A DNA stretch of 64,000 bases from Sternotherus odoratus (Eukaryota; Chordata; Testudines; Kinosternidae), in the NCBI GenBank assembly GCA_032164245.1, contig JAVMKO010000006.1, forward strand, positions 33,940,319 to 34,004,318. Direction: 5' to 3'. Below are positions 1 through 10,135 of the stretch, in pieces; position 1 is the first letter of the stretch; each line of letters starts with the position of its first letter. The notes beneath the pieces were generated by a model. It ran no database searches, was not told the DNA's origin, and saw only the letters and a list, made by a program, of their open reading frames with translations. The position numbers and the translations under genes are program-made.

Positions 1-319
1 AATATTCAGAACACTGATAAGTGTCATCAGGAGTCTATGCTCAGACCTAGTGAACTAAGATGGGCTTTGAACCCCGGTGCCCTGGAGATGAAAGGGCAGT
101 GCGTTAACTCCTCTACACTTCTGCTCTCTCTTCTGAAAAGCTACAGGCAATCTTGTATTCTCTAGGGAGTTTCCTCCTCTCTGGATGAATTGAGGAATAG
201 TAAAAACCCAATCTGGGCACTAAGAGTTAAAAAGCAAAGTAGCTCTGTTTGCTCTGATAATAAAGGTCCAAATGGTTTTTAGTTACCTTGCTTCAAAAGA
301 AAAGACCATTTACAGCAGA
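1..319. other. Unassigned sequence
   Basis: I see no open frame of note, no terminal repeats and no recognised repeat family here. Confidence 0.4.
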
Positions 320-327
320 GTCTAGTG

Positions 328-527
328 CAGTGGTGGGCAACCTGCAACCCATCAGGGTAAGCTGATTGGAGGCTGGGAGACAATTTGTGGACGTTGACCG
401 TCTGCAGGCACGACCCCCCGCAGCTGCCAGTTCACCGTTCCCGGACAATGGGAGCCACATGAAGTGATGGCCAGCACGTCCCAGCTTACCCGCATGCAGC
501 CCGCAAGCCGCAGGTTGCCCACCACTG
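328..527. mobile_element. hAT-type MITE, 200 bp
   Basis: The element has perfect 18-bp terminal inverted repeats, CAGTGGTGGGCAACCTGC at 328-345 and its reverse complement at 510-527. It is flanked by an 8-bp target duplication, gtctagtg (320-327) and ctctagtg (528-535), with one mismatch. CAG...CTG ends with 8-bp duplications are the signature of hAT transposons. The 200-bp interior has no coding capacity, so the copy must have been moved by a transposase supplied from elsewhere. Confidence 0.9.
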
Positions 528-535
528 CTCTAGTG

Positions 536-1295
536 CATGAACTCTCCTAATACAGGAGAGAGATGGAGAAAGCAACTCACAAACTCATCCCTACACAGAT
601 ACTGCCTACATAAACACCCTCTCCAACCTGGGTTGTTAGTTTCCGAGTACCCTATAGCCTTCATTCACATGGCACTGATAATAAAGCCTTTAAGTGCACA
701 ACCTGAGAGCTGCTGACAACCCCCTCCAAGCCACAATGGGCATATAAACTGTAATGATTTTCCACAGGACACCACGGTGGGAGGTGGAATGGGGGAATAA
801 AAGAAGTGGGGGGGAGGGGGATTCTTTATTGCCATGTTAAAGATAGAAAGCTGTGACTGTAATTTATTGAAACATAAGCCACACAAGAAATAAAATTTGT
901 CCTAACACAACAAACAGCAAATGACCCAATCTGGGCACCTATCAAGGGAAACAAAGACTTCAGCTCAACAGCTGTCATGCCAGGATGGGAGTTATTACTG
1001 CAATCAAAAGCAACCAAATCTTAACAAAAATATATCCTACTTGCAGAGAAAGAGGGAGCGAGGGAGAGCAGAGGAACACGGGGAAATCACACAACAGCAG
1101 GCATCTAAATGACAAACAAACCTAACCCCATAACAAGTCTGATTACATGGTAATTGGGTACAGTTAATAGGTTCTAGCAAACTAAGTATCAACCCAACCT
1201 TTGGACAAAAATCCTAAACGAACCCCTTCCTTTTACATTTTTGTATTTGTTTTTAAAATTATCGTTTTATTTACTTTTTGATCCACTGAAACAAC
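536..1295. other. Unassigned sequence
   Basis: AT-rich, with a short G-rich patch near 808-822. The short open frames here have no recognisable domain. Nothing else seen. Confidence 0.4.
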
Positions 1296-1442
1296 AGTCC
1301 AGTTAATAGGGCATGGGGCTGGAAGTCAAGAGATCTGAGTGTTACTCCTAACTCTGCCACCAGCTTGCTTTGCGACCTTGGTCAAGCCACTTTGCCTCTC
1401 TGTGCCTCAGTTTCACCAACTGTAAAATGTGCTATATAATAC
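1296..1442 (+). repeat. MIR SINE (+)
   Basis: The sequence follows the MIR order: a tRNA-derived head (gggcatggggctgg, gagatctgagtg), then the core segment reading ctctgccacc, gaccttggtcaagccac, ctctgtgcctcagtttc and ctgtaaaatg. MIR is an ancient amniote SINE. The copy stops abruptly against a Harbinger fragment in the opposite orientation. Confidence 0.85.
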
Positions 1443-1449
1443 TTTGCAG

Positions 1450-2414
1450 CATGAAAGTGCCCTTACATATGTGAACGTTTCACAGCCACTGGGAATCATC
1501 CCAGACCTGCAACACAATGTGGTCCCACCAGTTTGTGCTTGTTTCCCAGGCCCAGAATCGGCATTCCACAGCATGAACTTGCCCCATTACCACCATGATG
1601 CTCAAATTGCCAGGGCCCGTGCTTTGAGAGATGACTGTGTCCATGTCCTCATCACTATCGTGATCACGCTGTCGTCGCCTCCTCGCCTGCTTTTGCAGAT
1701 TCTGCACATGCTGCAGGATAATGTGTGAGGTGTTTACAACGCTCACAATGGCAGCGGTGAGCTGAGCAGGCTCCATGCTTGCCGTGATATGGCATCTGCA
1801 GGAGAGCACAGTTGCAGCGGATGCGGTGGATGATGACGATTAGCACAGTGCACATTTCCCAAGGCAGAACACATGGTCCCGGGCCCATGACAGACAAAAT
1901 GGAGAAATTCACTATCAAGGCAAGAGCAGGAGAGCAGAGTTGCAGCGGAAGCAGTGGATGCCATGAGAATAGATATTTATACTGCATGACGAGAGGACTT
2001 GTGAAGTGGGTTCATGACACCAAGAGAATGGAGTTGCAGTGGAAGCAGTGGGTGGATGATGATGGTTAGCAGTCGTACTGCACCGTCTGCACGGAAAAAA
2101 GGTGCAAAATGATTGTCTGCCATTGCTTTCACGGAGGGAGGCGTGACTGATGACATTCCACCAACGACAATGTTTTTGCCCCATCATGCACTGGGAGCTA
2201 AACCCAGAATTCCAATGGGCGGTGGAGATTGCGGGAACTGTGGGATAGCTACCCACAGTGCACCGTTCCAAGAGTCCATGCTAGCCTCAGTACTGTGAAC
2301 GCACTCCACCAACTTAGCGCGTTTAGTGAGGACACACACAATCGAATGTATACAATCTGTTCAGAAAAATCGACTTCTATAAATTTGACTTAATTTCGTA
2401 GTGTAGACATACCC
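1450..2414 (-). mobile_element. PIF/Harbinger DNA transposon, truncated (-)
   Basis: The outer end is at 2414, where the minus strand starts GGGTATGTCTACACTACG, the terminal motif also seen at 13745 and 59921. Reading inward on the minus strand are a non-coding leader, diverged repeats built on a ttgcagcgga...gtggatg motif near 1811, 1933 and 2033, and then the first part of a transposase frame. The element stops at about 1450, where the frame is cut and a MIR begins, so the DDE catalytic part and the other terminus are missing. From memory the layout matches abundant turtle Harbinger families. Confidence 0.8.
1480..1809 (-). pseudogene. Harbinger transposase N-terminal fragment
   Basis: A 109-residue frame begins at a Met on the minus strand (MEPAQLTAAIVS starts twelve residues in). 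It carries a basic stretch (QARRRRQR), an acidic stretch (DSDEDMD) and a tryptophan-rich segment ending WDDSQWL. A TGA stop follows, after which the same frame continues as NVHICKGTFM. The continuation suggests that the stop is a nonsense mutation rather than a natural end. In HARBI1-like transposases this region lies before the DDE domain, none of which is present. The copy is a dead fragment. Confidence 0.7.
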
Positions 2415-2589
2415 GAATACTAATGAGCAGGTCTGATTCCATCCAGGAGAGGGCAGTGGTAACACATGCACACTAGCCAGTCCTTTAGAATACAGTATTA
2501 AAATAATCATTTTAATTTGCACTGACTGAGAACTTGAACCAAATGTTGGGTGTTAGGAGTATTTATAGTGTTTTGAATTCATAATAATT
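2415..2589. other. Unassigned sequence
   Basis: Includes a segment at about 2429-2462 (gattccatccaggagagggcag) that resembles 6450-6480. The two may be copies of an unnamed repeat. Confidence 0.3.
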
Positions 2590-3950
2590 TGACACTCTCT
2601 GATCAGGTGTACTCCCCATATTGGCCCTGAAGGAGTTGAATTAGGCCAGGTGGGCCCAATCAGCCAATTAAGTGGCAAACAGGAGATGTAGGCTGTGTGG
2701 AGGGCGCTAATTAGAAATAACCACCTGTGAGGGAACATGCCGCAGGGGAATCTATAAAGCCAGGAGACTAGTAACAGTGAGGTGGCAGGGAGGAAACAGG
2801 CAATTTCTCTCCCTACGGTAGGGGAGATAGGAACTCCCTGAGAAAAGGGGTCTGTAGTGGGGCAGCTGCCCCACTCCTGGAGACAAGGAGTAAAAGCAGC
2901 CCTGGAGAGGATTAGGCTGTGAAAGGCTGACTGGGGAAGCCAGCCACAGCTGAGGCCATGCACCAATCAGGCCACAGCTGGCCCTCTAAGAGGGCCATGG
3001 GCCAGAAGCTGGGGTAGTCTCTCTCTAGAGGTGGAGGGAGAAGGACCTAGCTGCCTAGGAGGAAGGTACCTGAACTGGAGCAGTGCTGGGGAAGGGCAAA
3101 GGGAGCTGGGGAGCGCCAGCCTGGTAAACCCCCAGGCTGTAGGGAAAGGTACTGGAGCAACAGAGGTGTAGCCTGGGAGTAGACAAAGGCAGCAGGTCCT
3201 AACCCCTTGCCAATGATGAGCGGCCTTTGCAGACTACAGTCTACCCCAGTGAAAGGGGGCTAGATGATGACTGGCAATACCCACTGACGCAAGGTAGAAT
3301 TAGAGGGTTGGGGGTTCCCCTGGGAGGGAAGACCCAGAGTGTGGGGGTAAGGTAAAAGGGCACTGGGATCCTGAAGGGACATGGCGGCCCTAATGCAGGC
3401 AAGACACTGGCCACCAGGAGGTGCTCTGGAGGTGAAACAAGCTCATTCCCAGAATGATCAGCAGGAGGCGCTGTGCCAGTGAGTCACTGCCCCATTATGG
3501 GGTCTGACTAAGAAGAGTGGAAGAAGCTTAAAGAAGCATAGTAGGAAGTACTCCAGAGAAGAGAGTGATAAGGTTGGTGAAGACCCAGACCTTAACTGCT
3601 CGATGTAGGGCCCTTGGCTCTCCTGCCATCCACTGCAGAGTAGTAACCTGGGGCAGTAAATAGGGAGACTGCCTTAGACTGTATGGGAGTGATACAGTTA
3701 GGTCAGTGGGCATGAGGACTGCCAGATGCTGCTTGTGTGGAGAGACTTGGAAAAGCCTCTCATGGAAGGGGACCGTTACAGAGTGACCTGGCTGGAGGCC
3801 TGAGTCACGAAGCAGCCATACTGCAATTCTGTGAGCAGGAGGAGATCCTCAACAGTGGGAGAAAAGAAAGGAGGGCACAGAAGTGGGCAGACTTAACCCC
3901 TGGAACTGCCAGAAGGGGGCACTACACAGCAATGTGACAAACCTCCAAAA
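2590..3950 (+). repeat. Older LTR-like sequence, split by a solo LTR
   Basis: The two flanks of the solo LTR (2590-2852 and 3505-3950) both look like LTR material: purine-rich, promoter-like text with a possible TATA-like box (ctataaagcc near 2751), and a right end in the style of turtle LTR 3' ends (ccagaagggggcac near 3910). No matching ends or target duplication were found for the outer unit, so its limits are approximate. The assignment rests on style and remembered similarity. Confidence 0.35.
2853..3499 (+). mobile_element. Solo LTR, Ty3/Gypsy-type (+)
   Basis: The unit begins TGTAGTGGGGCAGCTGCCCC and is bounded by a perfect 5-bp duplication, gggtc at 2848-2852 and 3500-3504. The family ends in ...CTACA (compare the minus-strand copy at 39097-39829). 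Here the last bases read ATTATG, a decayed version. The body shares blocks with the 39097 copy, including gccacagctg and the GGGGCAGCTGCCCCACT start. No internal retrotransposon sequence adjoins it, so it is a solo LTR left after LTR-LTR recombination. Confidence 0.8.
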
Positions 3951-5529
3951 TTAAACACTGAAAAACTTCTCAGTTATTGAAAATAAAACCCCAGCTTTGT
4001 GGAACTGAGGGTTTAAATTACTAAGTGATCTGTAAGAGCATGTAATTTGCTACCATGTATTGATAAGGTGTTGGCCATCTCATGACAGACGGAGTGGTCA
4101 GTTACATGTGTGTATATATACACTACAGATGGTGTGTGAGGAGGTTCTCTCAGAAACTCTATACTGGATACATACCTGACTTGAATTGGACTAACATTTC
4201 CACTGGCTGGGAGCTACATGTACTGTCTTGAGACTATCGCAATAGCTTTTTCGATTGATAAGAGAGATCTGGACTGAATGTTATTCTGTACCCCTCCAGA
4301 GTTCTTCCGTCTCCTCTCTTATGGCAGAATAGTCCAGTTAGACACCAGTTCTACATATTGTGGTTCCTACAGTGAAATCAGCGGCTGATGGAGTCTGCAG
4401 ATTCTGTCTCACACTCCTACTAGGACTGGGTGGCATGAAGCCAGGATGGTGGTAACAGATTAGTACTCAGTGGTGATGCCACTAAGGATGGGAAATTTGA
4501 TTTTTCAGCAATAATTACAAATATCTTCCCTGACAGAAAAGCTTGATCCAGCAGCTTGTGCAAAAACATCCATTTCAGCATAGGCTCCCCCAATATGTTC
4601 ACAGCCGTGGTCCTCTCTCTGGGCTCAATCTGGGCTCTCTCTAGCCACCACTTACACCCATCCTACCCTGGGCTGTGATGGGAGCCTACCAACTAAGCAT
4701 CAGGCCTGGTTAGTGCTTGCAAGGGAGACCTCCAAAGGAAAATCAAGTTCTGCAGGATGTGGACTGAACAATCTCATCTACAACCTGGGATGAGTTTTGG
4801 GATCTTTCTGAATTAAAGTAACTATGGAGTTATGATTGCTTCTCTGGACTCACTTTCTTTCATTGAAGCACAAAGAGCTTCAGGACATAATAGCTTGCAG
4901 TCTCCCCTATAGGGGTGTTTGTTACCACCCATTCATTGAAGGACAGCTAGTGGAACCTGTCTAGAAAGGTGATCCTTCCAAGCATCTCATCCTAAATCCT
5001 GAAGACATGTTTTGTGAGACCCCGCACTGAAGCTAGTTATAGTTCAAACTGGCTACCTACATCTTTGGTCACATCACCAGCTCTTCTTTAGGTTGGCTGA
5101 GCATACAGTGTTTGTTCATGGAACTCACTGCAACATTACACGCTACAGTCTGTTAAGTCAGCCCAACAGTTGAGCTGCTCTAGCAGAAAATGTTCAGGAC
5201 TCTAAACAATTAGGGATACTTTCAGCTACTCTTATTTTCCAAAGATGACCATAATTCAAGGCCTATCTACTTCCAGGCATCTGATGCAGACTAAGCAGCT
5301 GTGGCTGCAATTAGTAGCTCTAATAAACTGAACTTTGATCTAGATTTTCCAACTGCCTAAGGACCCACAGCATCCCAGAGGAATGAGTGCAGATAATAGG
5401 CATGTCCTGATCTCTAAACACTCAAGAAACAGACTATGTACATTATAAAAAACCTACAACAATTTAGGAGCTCAAGAGGCCAGTGCACCTGTGACTGGTC
5501 AGCTGACCTGACATGGGCTAAAAGAAAGT
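3951..5529. other. Unassigned sequence
   Basis: Nothing recognised. No open frame longer than about 60 codons and no clear inverted or tandem repeat. Confidence 0.4.
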
Positions 5530-6270
5530 GCTATAAAATAGGGGAGATAATGAGACAGTGGAGAGTTCAATCAGGAAAAGGGCAGATGAGAGCTGCCTGG
5601 GGGTGAGAGCTGCCAGAGACCAGAGCTTATCTGGCACCCCTGAAAGAAGCTATAGATGGTTCTGGGGGGGGAAAGCTAGTGGCAGGACAGCAGCAAGAGG
5701 GGGGTTGTTGCGTGACTTCCCCATGCCAGAGCCAGAGGGCTGAAGGCCAGGGAACAGCTGAGGGGAGTTGCTGATGTCTAAGATGGACATTTGAAGCTTA
5801 TGGCTGAAGGCAGGGGAGCAGCAGAGGGGCTTACCTGGTGATGTCTCCATGCTGGAGCCAGGCAAACAATGAGAGGGCTGGGGGAGTAAAGCATGCTCCC
5901 CTGGTGAAAATGAATTCCCAGCAAATGGCTGTGGGGATTTCTGTGGGGAAGAGCGGGGTTGCACTTCTACTGGAAGGTCTAGTGACTGTCCTGGTAACAG
6001 AACAGGAGAGGATCAAGGTGGAAGATGCTGGAGTGTAGAATGTGTTTTGCCAATTGACTAGGGGATGTGGGATTCTAAGGACTAAGTATACCGGGTATGA
6101 GAAATAGGCTCTATTTGGGACATTTGTTATGGAGTATTTGAACTATGTGTTAGTAACAAACTGATTCCAAAGGAGGAATTAGTGACTCTCCAAAGCTTGC
6201 ATGAATTAGGGGGGGGGGACTATGAATGAGAGAAACTGAGGCACGGGTGCCCGTTCTGCCACAGTCTGAT
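5530..6270 (+). repeat. Possible LTR-derived sequence
   Basis: Begins with a TATA-like box (ctataaaata near 5531), is GA-rich, and ends near a gagaaactgaggcacggg block that resembles reptile LTR tails. No TG...CA limits or target duplication could be fixed. Confidence 0.25.
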
Positions 6271-6499
6271 GTAGGAGGATGCTACAGTTGGGGTTACACT
6301 ATGCCACATGGTTAATCAGAATTTAGCAGCAATGGCAGGGACAGGACTAATTTTCCTGCTCTCAAACACTTGCCAGGCCTCAAACACTAGAGTTAAAGGC
6401 GACTGTTCATTAGCTGTTAGTATAGGGCATATGACATACAGGTGAGCTATTCTAATTCCATCCAGAGAGTAGTGATAACATTCACTACACAACGACTGA
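6271..6499. other. Unassigned sequence
   Basis: No recognised feature apart from the 6450-6480 block that resembles 2429-2462. Confidence 0.3.
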
Positions 6500-6830
6500 T
6501 AGTAGCCATAAACTGAAGGGGGGTTTCAAAGAGGATGGAGCTAGGGTGTTCTCAGTAATGGCAGATAACAGAACAGGAAGCAATGGTTTCAAGTTGCAGA
6601 GGGGGAGGTTTAGGTTGGACATTAGGAAAAACTTTTTCACTAGGAGGCTGGTTAAGCACTGGAATGGTTGCACCTAGGGAAGTGGTGGAATCTCCATCCT
6701 TAGAGGTTTTTAAGGCCTGGCTTGATAAAGCCCTGGCTGGGATGATTTAGTTGGGGTTGGTCCTGCTTTGAGCAGGGGGTTGAACTAGATGACTTCCTGA
6801 GGTCTCTTCCAACCCTAATCTTCAATGAGT
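6500..6830 (+). mobile_element. CR1 LINE 3' end (+)
   Basis: A classic CR1 tail: the end of the RT region (ggtttaggttggacattagg, cactggaatgg), then gtggtggaatctccatcc, the ggtccttt-like 3' UTR and ggtctcttccaaccctaatc at the terminus. CR1 copies are usually 5'-truncated, and only about the last 330 bp is present. The match to the remembered consensus is close, so this copy seems younger than the other CR1 tails in the window. Confidence 0.9.
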
Positions 6831-6866
6831 CCTCGTACAAAGTGTGATAAAGGAAGGTCAGGGAGC

Positions 6867-7459
6867 TGTGGCAGTGTGTTTGAGGGGAGATATATCAGCT
6901 CCAGGTTCATTAGGGCGTGGCTCCCTGTAGACTAGGGAAGCTGGCAGCAGGTTAATTAGGAGCACCTGCTGTCAATTAAGGCCTTAATAAAAACCCCTGC
7001 CTCAGGCAGACAGGGGTGGGTGTTTGGAAGGAGTTTGGAGGCGTTGGAGCAGAGAGCAGTTTGGAGGCATTGGAGCAGAGAGCAGTTTGGAGGTGTTGGA
7101 GCAGAGAGCAGTTTGGAGAAGTGCTGCGGTGAGCTAAGAAAGACCCAGACCCTAAGTAAAGGAACACCTGGCTTGTGTAGAGAGAGGGCAGGAAGCCCCC
7201 CACAAGCTGAAGAGTAGGAGAGGGAAGTAGTCCAGGGGAAGGAGTAGCTAATCCCAGTGGTTTACCGCTATCTTCAGGGCCCCTAGGCTGGGACCTGGAG
7301 TAGAGGGCGGGCCCGGGTCCCTCCCTCTCCCCTTCTCCCCTTTAGGATACTAGTGGGACAGTTAATACCCTGTTCAGCGGCAAGAAAAAGGCTTCCTGAA
7401 TTACCCCACAAGAAGAGAAAGCGCAGGACCCATCAATATCGTGGGAGTAATTTGCCACA
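6867..7459 (+). mobile_element. LTR with internal 26-bp minisatellite (+)
   Basis: The unit starts TGTGGCAG and ends TTTGCCACA, the short inverted TG...CA ends of an LTR. Inside are a TATA-like aataaaaacc, three 26-bp tandem units (7034-7111), and the block ggagtagagggcgggcccgg, which recurs in reverse near 57030. I found no matching 5-bp target duplication (ggagc versus aaaag), and no internal retrotransposon sequence follows. It may be a fragment or a solo LTR whose flanks have changed. Confidence 0.6.
7034..7111 (+). repeat. 26-bp tandem repeat, 3 units
   Basis: Three near-identical units of tttggagg-n-gttggagcagagagcag start at 7034, 7060 and 7086, with one or two substitutions each. A partial fourth unit follows. 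Confidence 0.9.
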
Positions 7460-7499
7460 AAAGAAAGAAAGACAGATGTACCAGAACAAGGCTCTAAAC

Positions 7500-8012
7500 C
7501 AGGGGTCTCAAACTCAAATGACCACGAGGGCCGCATGAGGACTAGTGCACTGGCTCGAGGGCCGCACCACTGACACACACACATACCCTCGCTGCCCCGG
7601 CTGTGCCCCCACTCCACCCCTTCCATGAGGACTAGTGCACTGGCCCGAGGGCCGCACCACTGACACACACCCAGCCCTCGCTGCCCTGGCTCCGCCCCCA
7701 CTCCACTCCTTCCAAGAGGTCCCACCCCTGCCCCACCTCCTCCTCTGAGCACGCAGCTCCCCATTCCCTCCTGGAAAGCGCTAGGCACCACCAACAGCTG
7801 TTTGGCAAACAAAGCAAGAGCAATCTAGGAAGTCCAGAGCTAGAAACACACGTGGCCCAGCCAGGCAGCAGAGAAGCCTCCACTTCTGGCCCCTCCGTCC
7901 TGCAAACTGCTATGGGGGGGCCGGGGGGGGGGGCGCCAAGAAGCTTGGCGGGCCGCAGGGAAGGGCTTTGCGGGCCGCATGTGGCCCCCGGGCCGCATGT
8001 TTGAGACCCCTG
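7500..8012. mobile_element. hAT non-autonomous element, copy A (513 bp)
   Basis: Ends are CAGGGGTCTCAAACTC at 7500 and GTTTGAGACCCCTG at 8012, flanked by a perfect 8-bp duplication, ctctaaac (7492-7499 and 8013-8020). Inside, a block starting gaggactagtgcactgg is duplicated at about 7537 and 7627. The interior is GC-rich with CGGGCCGCA motifs near the right end and no transposase. The same family recurs at 9231-10108. Confidence 0.95.
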
Positions 8013-8020
8013 CTCTAAAC

Positions 8021-8930
8021 TAACATCTCTGAACATGGAATAAAACATCTCAATAGCTCATCAGGTTACTCCACTGACAGAAGTTCTTTCATACTGGCCC
8101 AATGTTGCTGCACTAGTTCACTGGAGGCAATCTTAGTTTTGTTCCCATTAGACATGGAGAGAGGATGGTTTGTCTTGGATTACAGATAAAACAAAAAACA
8201 ATTTTTTGTTCATTTAAAAAAATACAACTTTCCATCTGAGCCGACTTTAGTCTGCAAGTTTGATAAGACCCAAAAGATCAATGTTTCATCACTCTCCCCA
8301 GATTAGCTTGTTTGATATTGACCAATTCTAACAGGCAAATTGCTAAAATGCATCAGCATTTGATCCTATCTGTAATAGAACGTCTTATGCTTGTTAAAAC
8401 CTGAAATTAACTTTGTACTGCCAACGGGTGGGGTATGGAGACTGCGGGACTTCTATAGCTATGTCTGGAGTATCCTGTCTCACTTTGTGTCAGAGGAGAG
8501 AGCCACCAGGAGGAGGAGATACCTGTTATGTGGGTGAGAGGCATGGAGTTCAGTTTACATGCCTGCAGAATGGCTCTGATTTCATCCAGAGAAAGGGAAC
8601 CAGCAGCAAGTAGGTAAGGAAATGAGATCTAATATTACACTGTGTCACACCCAAACGGAGCAGAGAAATGGTCCTTCTAGTTTGAGATCTGGTCTTAGGA
8701 CAAGTGGCTCACAGAAAGGATCCAAAGAACCCACTTTGCCAAATAATTCACTTGTACCACAGTATATCATGCAGCTGGAGAGATTTCTGCCTGACCAGCC
8801 CTGGTAATCATTAGTTTGTGCCCTGGAGCATGCGAAAGGAGAGCACTTGTAATTAGATTAGAGCAAGAATCACTACACAAGCTATTTATGCATACAAATG
8901 AGTCATTTTTAAACTTTCTTTCAACAAATT
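8021..8930. other. Unassigned sequence
   Basis: No recognised repeat or gene. Only short open frames with no domain signal. Confidence 0.4.
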
Positions 8931-9230
8931 GTGAAGAAAATAATTTAATTCATGGCGGTAAATGGAAAAGGGGGATGTAGTACAACACGGATTTACCAGA
9001 GGTACGTAATCCCAGACTCACCTGATTTTATTTTTTGAGAAAATAACTGATTTTTTAGATAAGGCAAATACAGTAGTTCTACTAAACTTGGATTTAGTGA
9101 AGTATTTGACATTCTACCCCATGGGAAATTATTAGTTAAATTAGAGAAGATGGGGATTAGAACGAGAACTGTAAGGCAGATAAGGAACTGGCTAACCAGT
9201 TGTGCTGAAAGGTGATGTATTGAACTAGAG
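8931..9230 (+). mobile_element. CR1 LINE, RT segment, left part (+)
   Basis: Diverged CR1 reverse-transcriptase sequence. Recognisable blocks are ggatttaccagaggtacg, cttggatttagtgaagtatt (RT motif A region) and ataaggaactggctaacc. Frameshifts and stops abound. The copy is interrupted at 9231 by a hAT element and resumes at 10109. Confidence 0.8.
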
Positions 9231-10108
9231 CAGGGGTCTCAAATGACCATGAGGGCCGCATGAGGACTAGGGCACTGGTCCGAGGGCCACATCACTGACA
9301 CGCCCCCCCGCCCCGCCCTCACTCCACCCCTTCCATGAGGTCCCACCCCTGCCCCACCTCCTCCTCTGAGCACGCAGCTCCCTGCTCCCTCCTGGAAAGC
9401 AGTAGGCACCGCCAACAGCTGTTTGGCAAACAAAGCAAGAACAATATAGGAAGTCCAGAGCTGGAAATACAAACAAATCTAATTTTACAAGAAATTACCA
9501 GCCTCAGATGATTCAAGCTTTTTTCAAATGTAATATGCTGATAAATCTGACAGAAATTTCAGCCCATCTCAGCCTAATGTCAATTATAATTTTATAAAGT
9601 CTCCCTCTCCCAAACTGATCCTCATAACCCGCAGAGGGAGGCGGGAGGGCAGCAAGGAGCCTGTCTTACCGCTCCTGGCCGCCGCTGCAGAGGGCTCCCA
9701 CAAAGCGTCCTGGCTGGGCTGCTGCCGAGCCCTGGCTTCCAGGCGCTGCAGCTGCGGCCTCAGTTAACAAGCTGGGGCTTCGCTTTGCACAAGCCCTCTG
9801 CAGCGGAGGCCAGGAGCAGTAAGCCGCCCGCAGACAGAGGCGGGAGGGCAGCAGGGAGCCTCGTTTACCGCTCCTGGCCGTCGCTGCAGAGGGTTCCTGG
9901 GAAGCGCCGCCCCAGCTCATTCATTGAAGCCGCAGCAGCGGTGCCTGGTAACTGGGGATCGGCAGCGACCCAGCCAGGCAGCAGAGAAGCTTCCACTTCT
10001 GGCCCCTTCCTCCCACAAACTGCTATGGGGGAGGGGCGCCAGGAAGCTTGGCGGGCCGCAGGTAAAGGCTTTGCGGGCCGCATGCAAACTGCATTAATAA
10101 CCTCCCTG
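9231..10108. mobile_element. hAT non-autonomous element, copy B, inside CR1 (878 bp)
   Basis: The left end, CAGGGGTCTC at 9231, and the following block match copy A. The flanking 8-bp duplication aactagag (9223-9230) and aactacag (10109-10116) differs by one base and joins the two CR1 halves correctly. The expected right end (...TTTGAGACCCCTG) is absent. After gcgggccgcatg the last bases are an inverted copy of the CR1 sequence just outside. The interior has about 150 bp of AT-rich sequence absent from copy A and two similar blocks of about 70 bp at 9632 and 9838. An inverted copy of the ccgctcctggcc...gcagaggg part lies at 9792. No coding capacity. Confidence 0.85.
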
Positions 10109-10135
10109 AACTACAGGGAGGTTATTAATGCAGTT
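10087..10135. repeat. 22-bp perfect inverted repeat at the hAT/CR1 junction
   Basis: Arms at 10087-10108 and 10114-10135 are exact reverse complements with a 5-base loop (aacta). The right arm is genuine CR1 sequence. The left arm sits where the hAT terminus should be. Confidence 0.95.

Noticed and set aside
2553..2966. 137-codon minus-strand open frame
   Set aside because: It crosses the border of the solo LTR at 2853 and shows no domain, so it is a chance frame.
6867..6875. Target duplication for the LTR at 6867-7459
   Set aside because: Flanking five bases (ggagc and aaaag) do not match, so I did not claim a complete insertion.
7342..8048. Open frames of 138-156 codons
   Set aside because: They run across the hAT element at 7500-8012 and read its internal duplication. 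No protein family matches.
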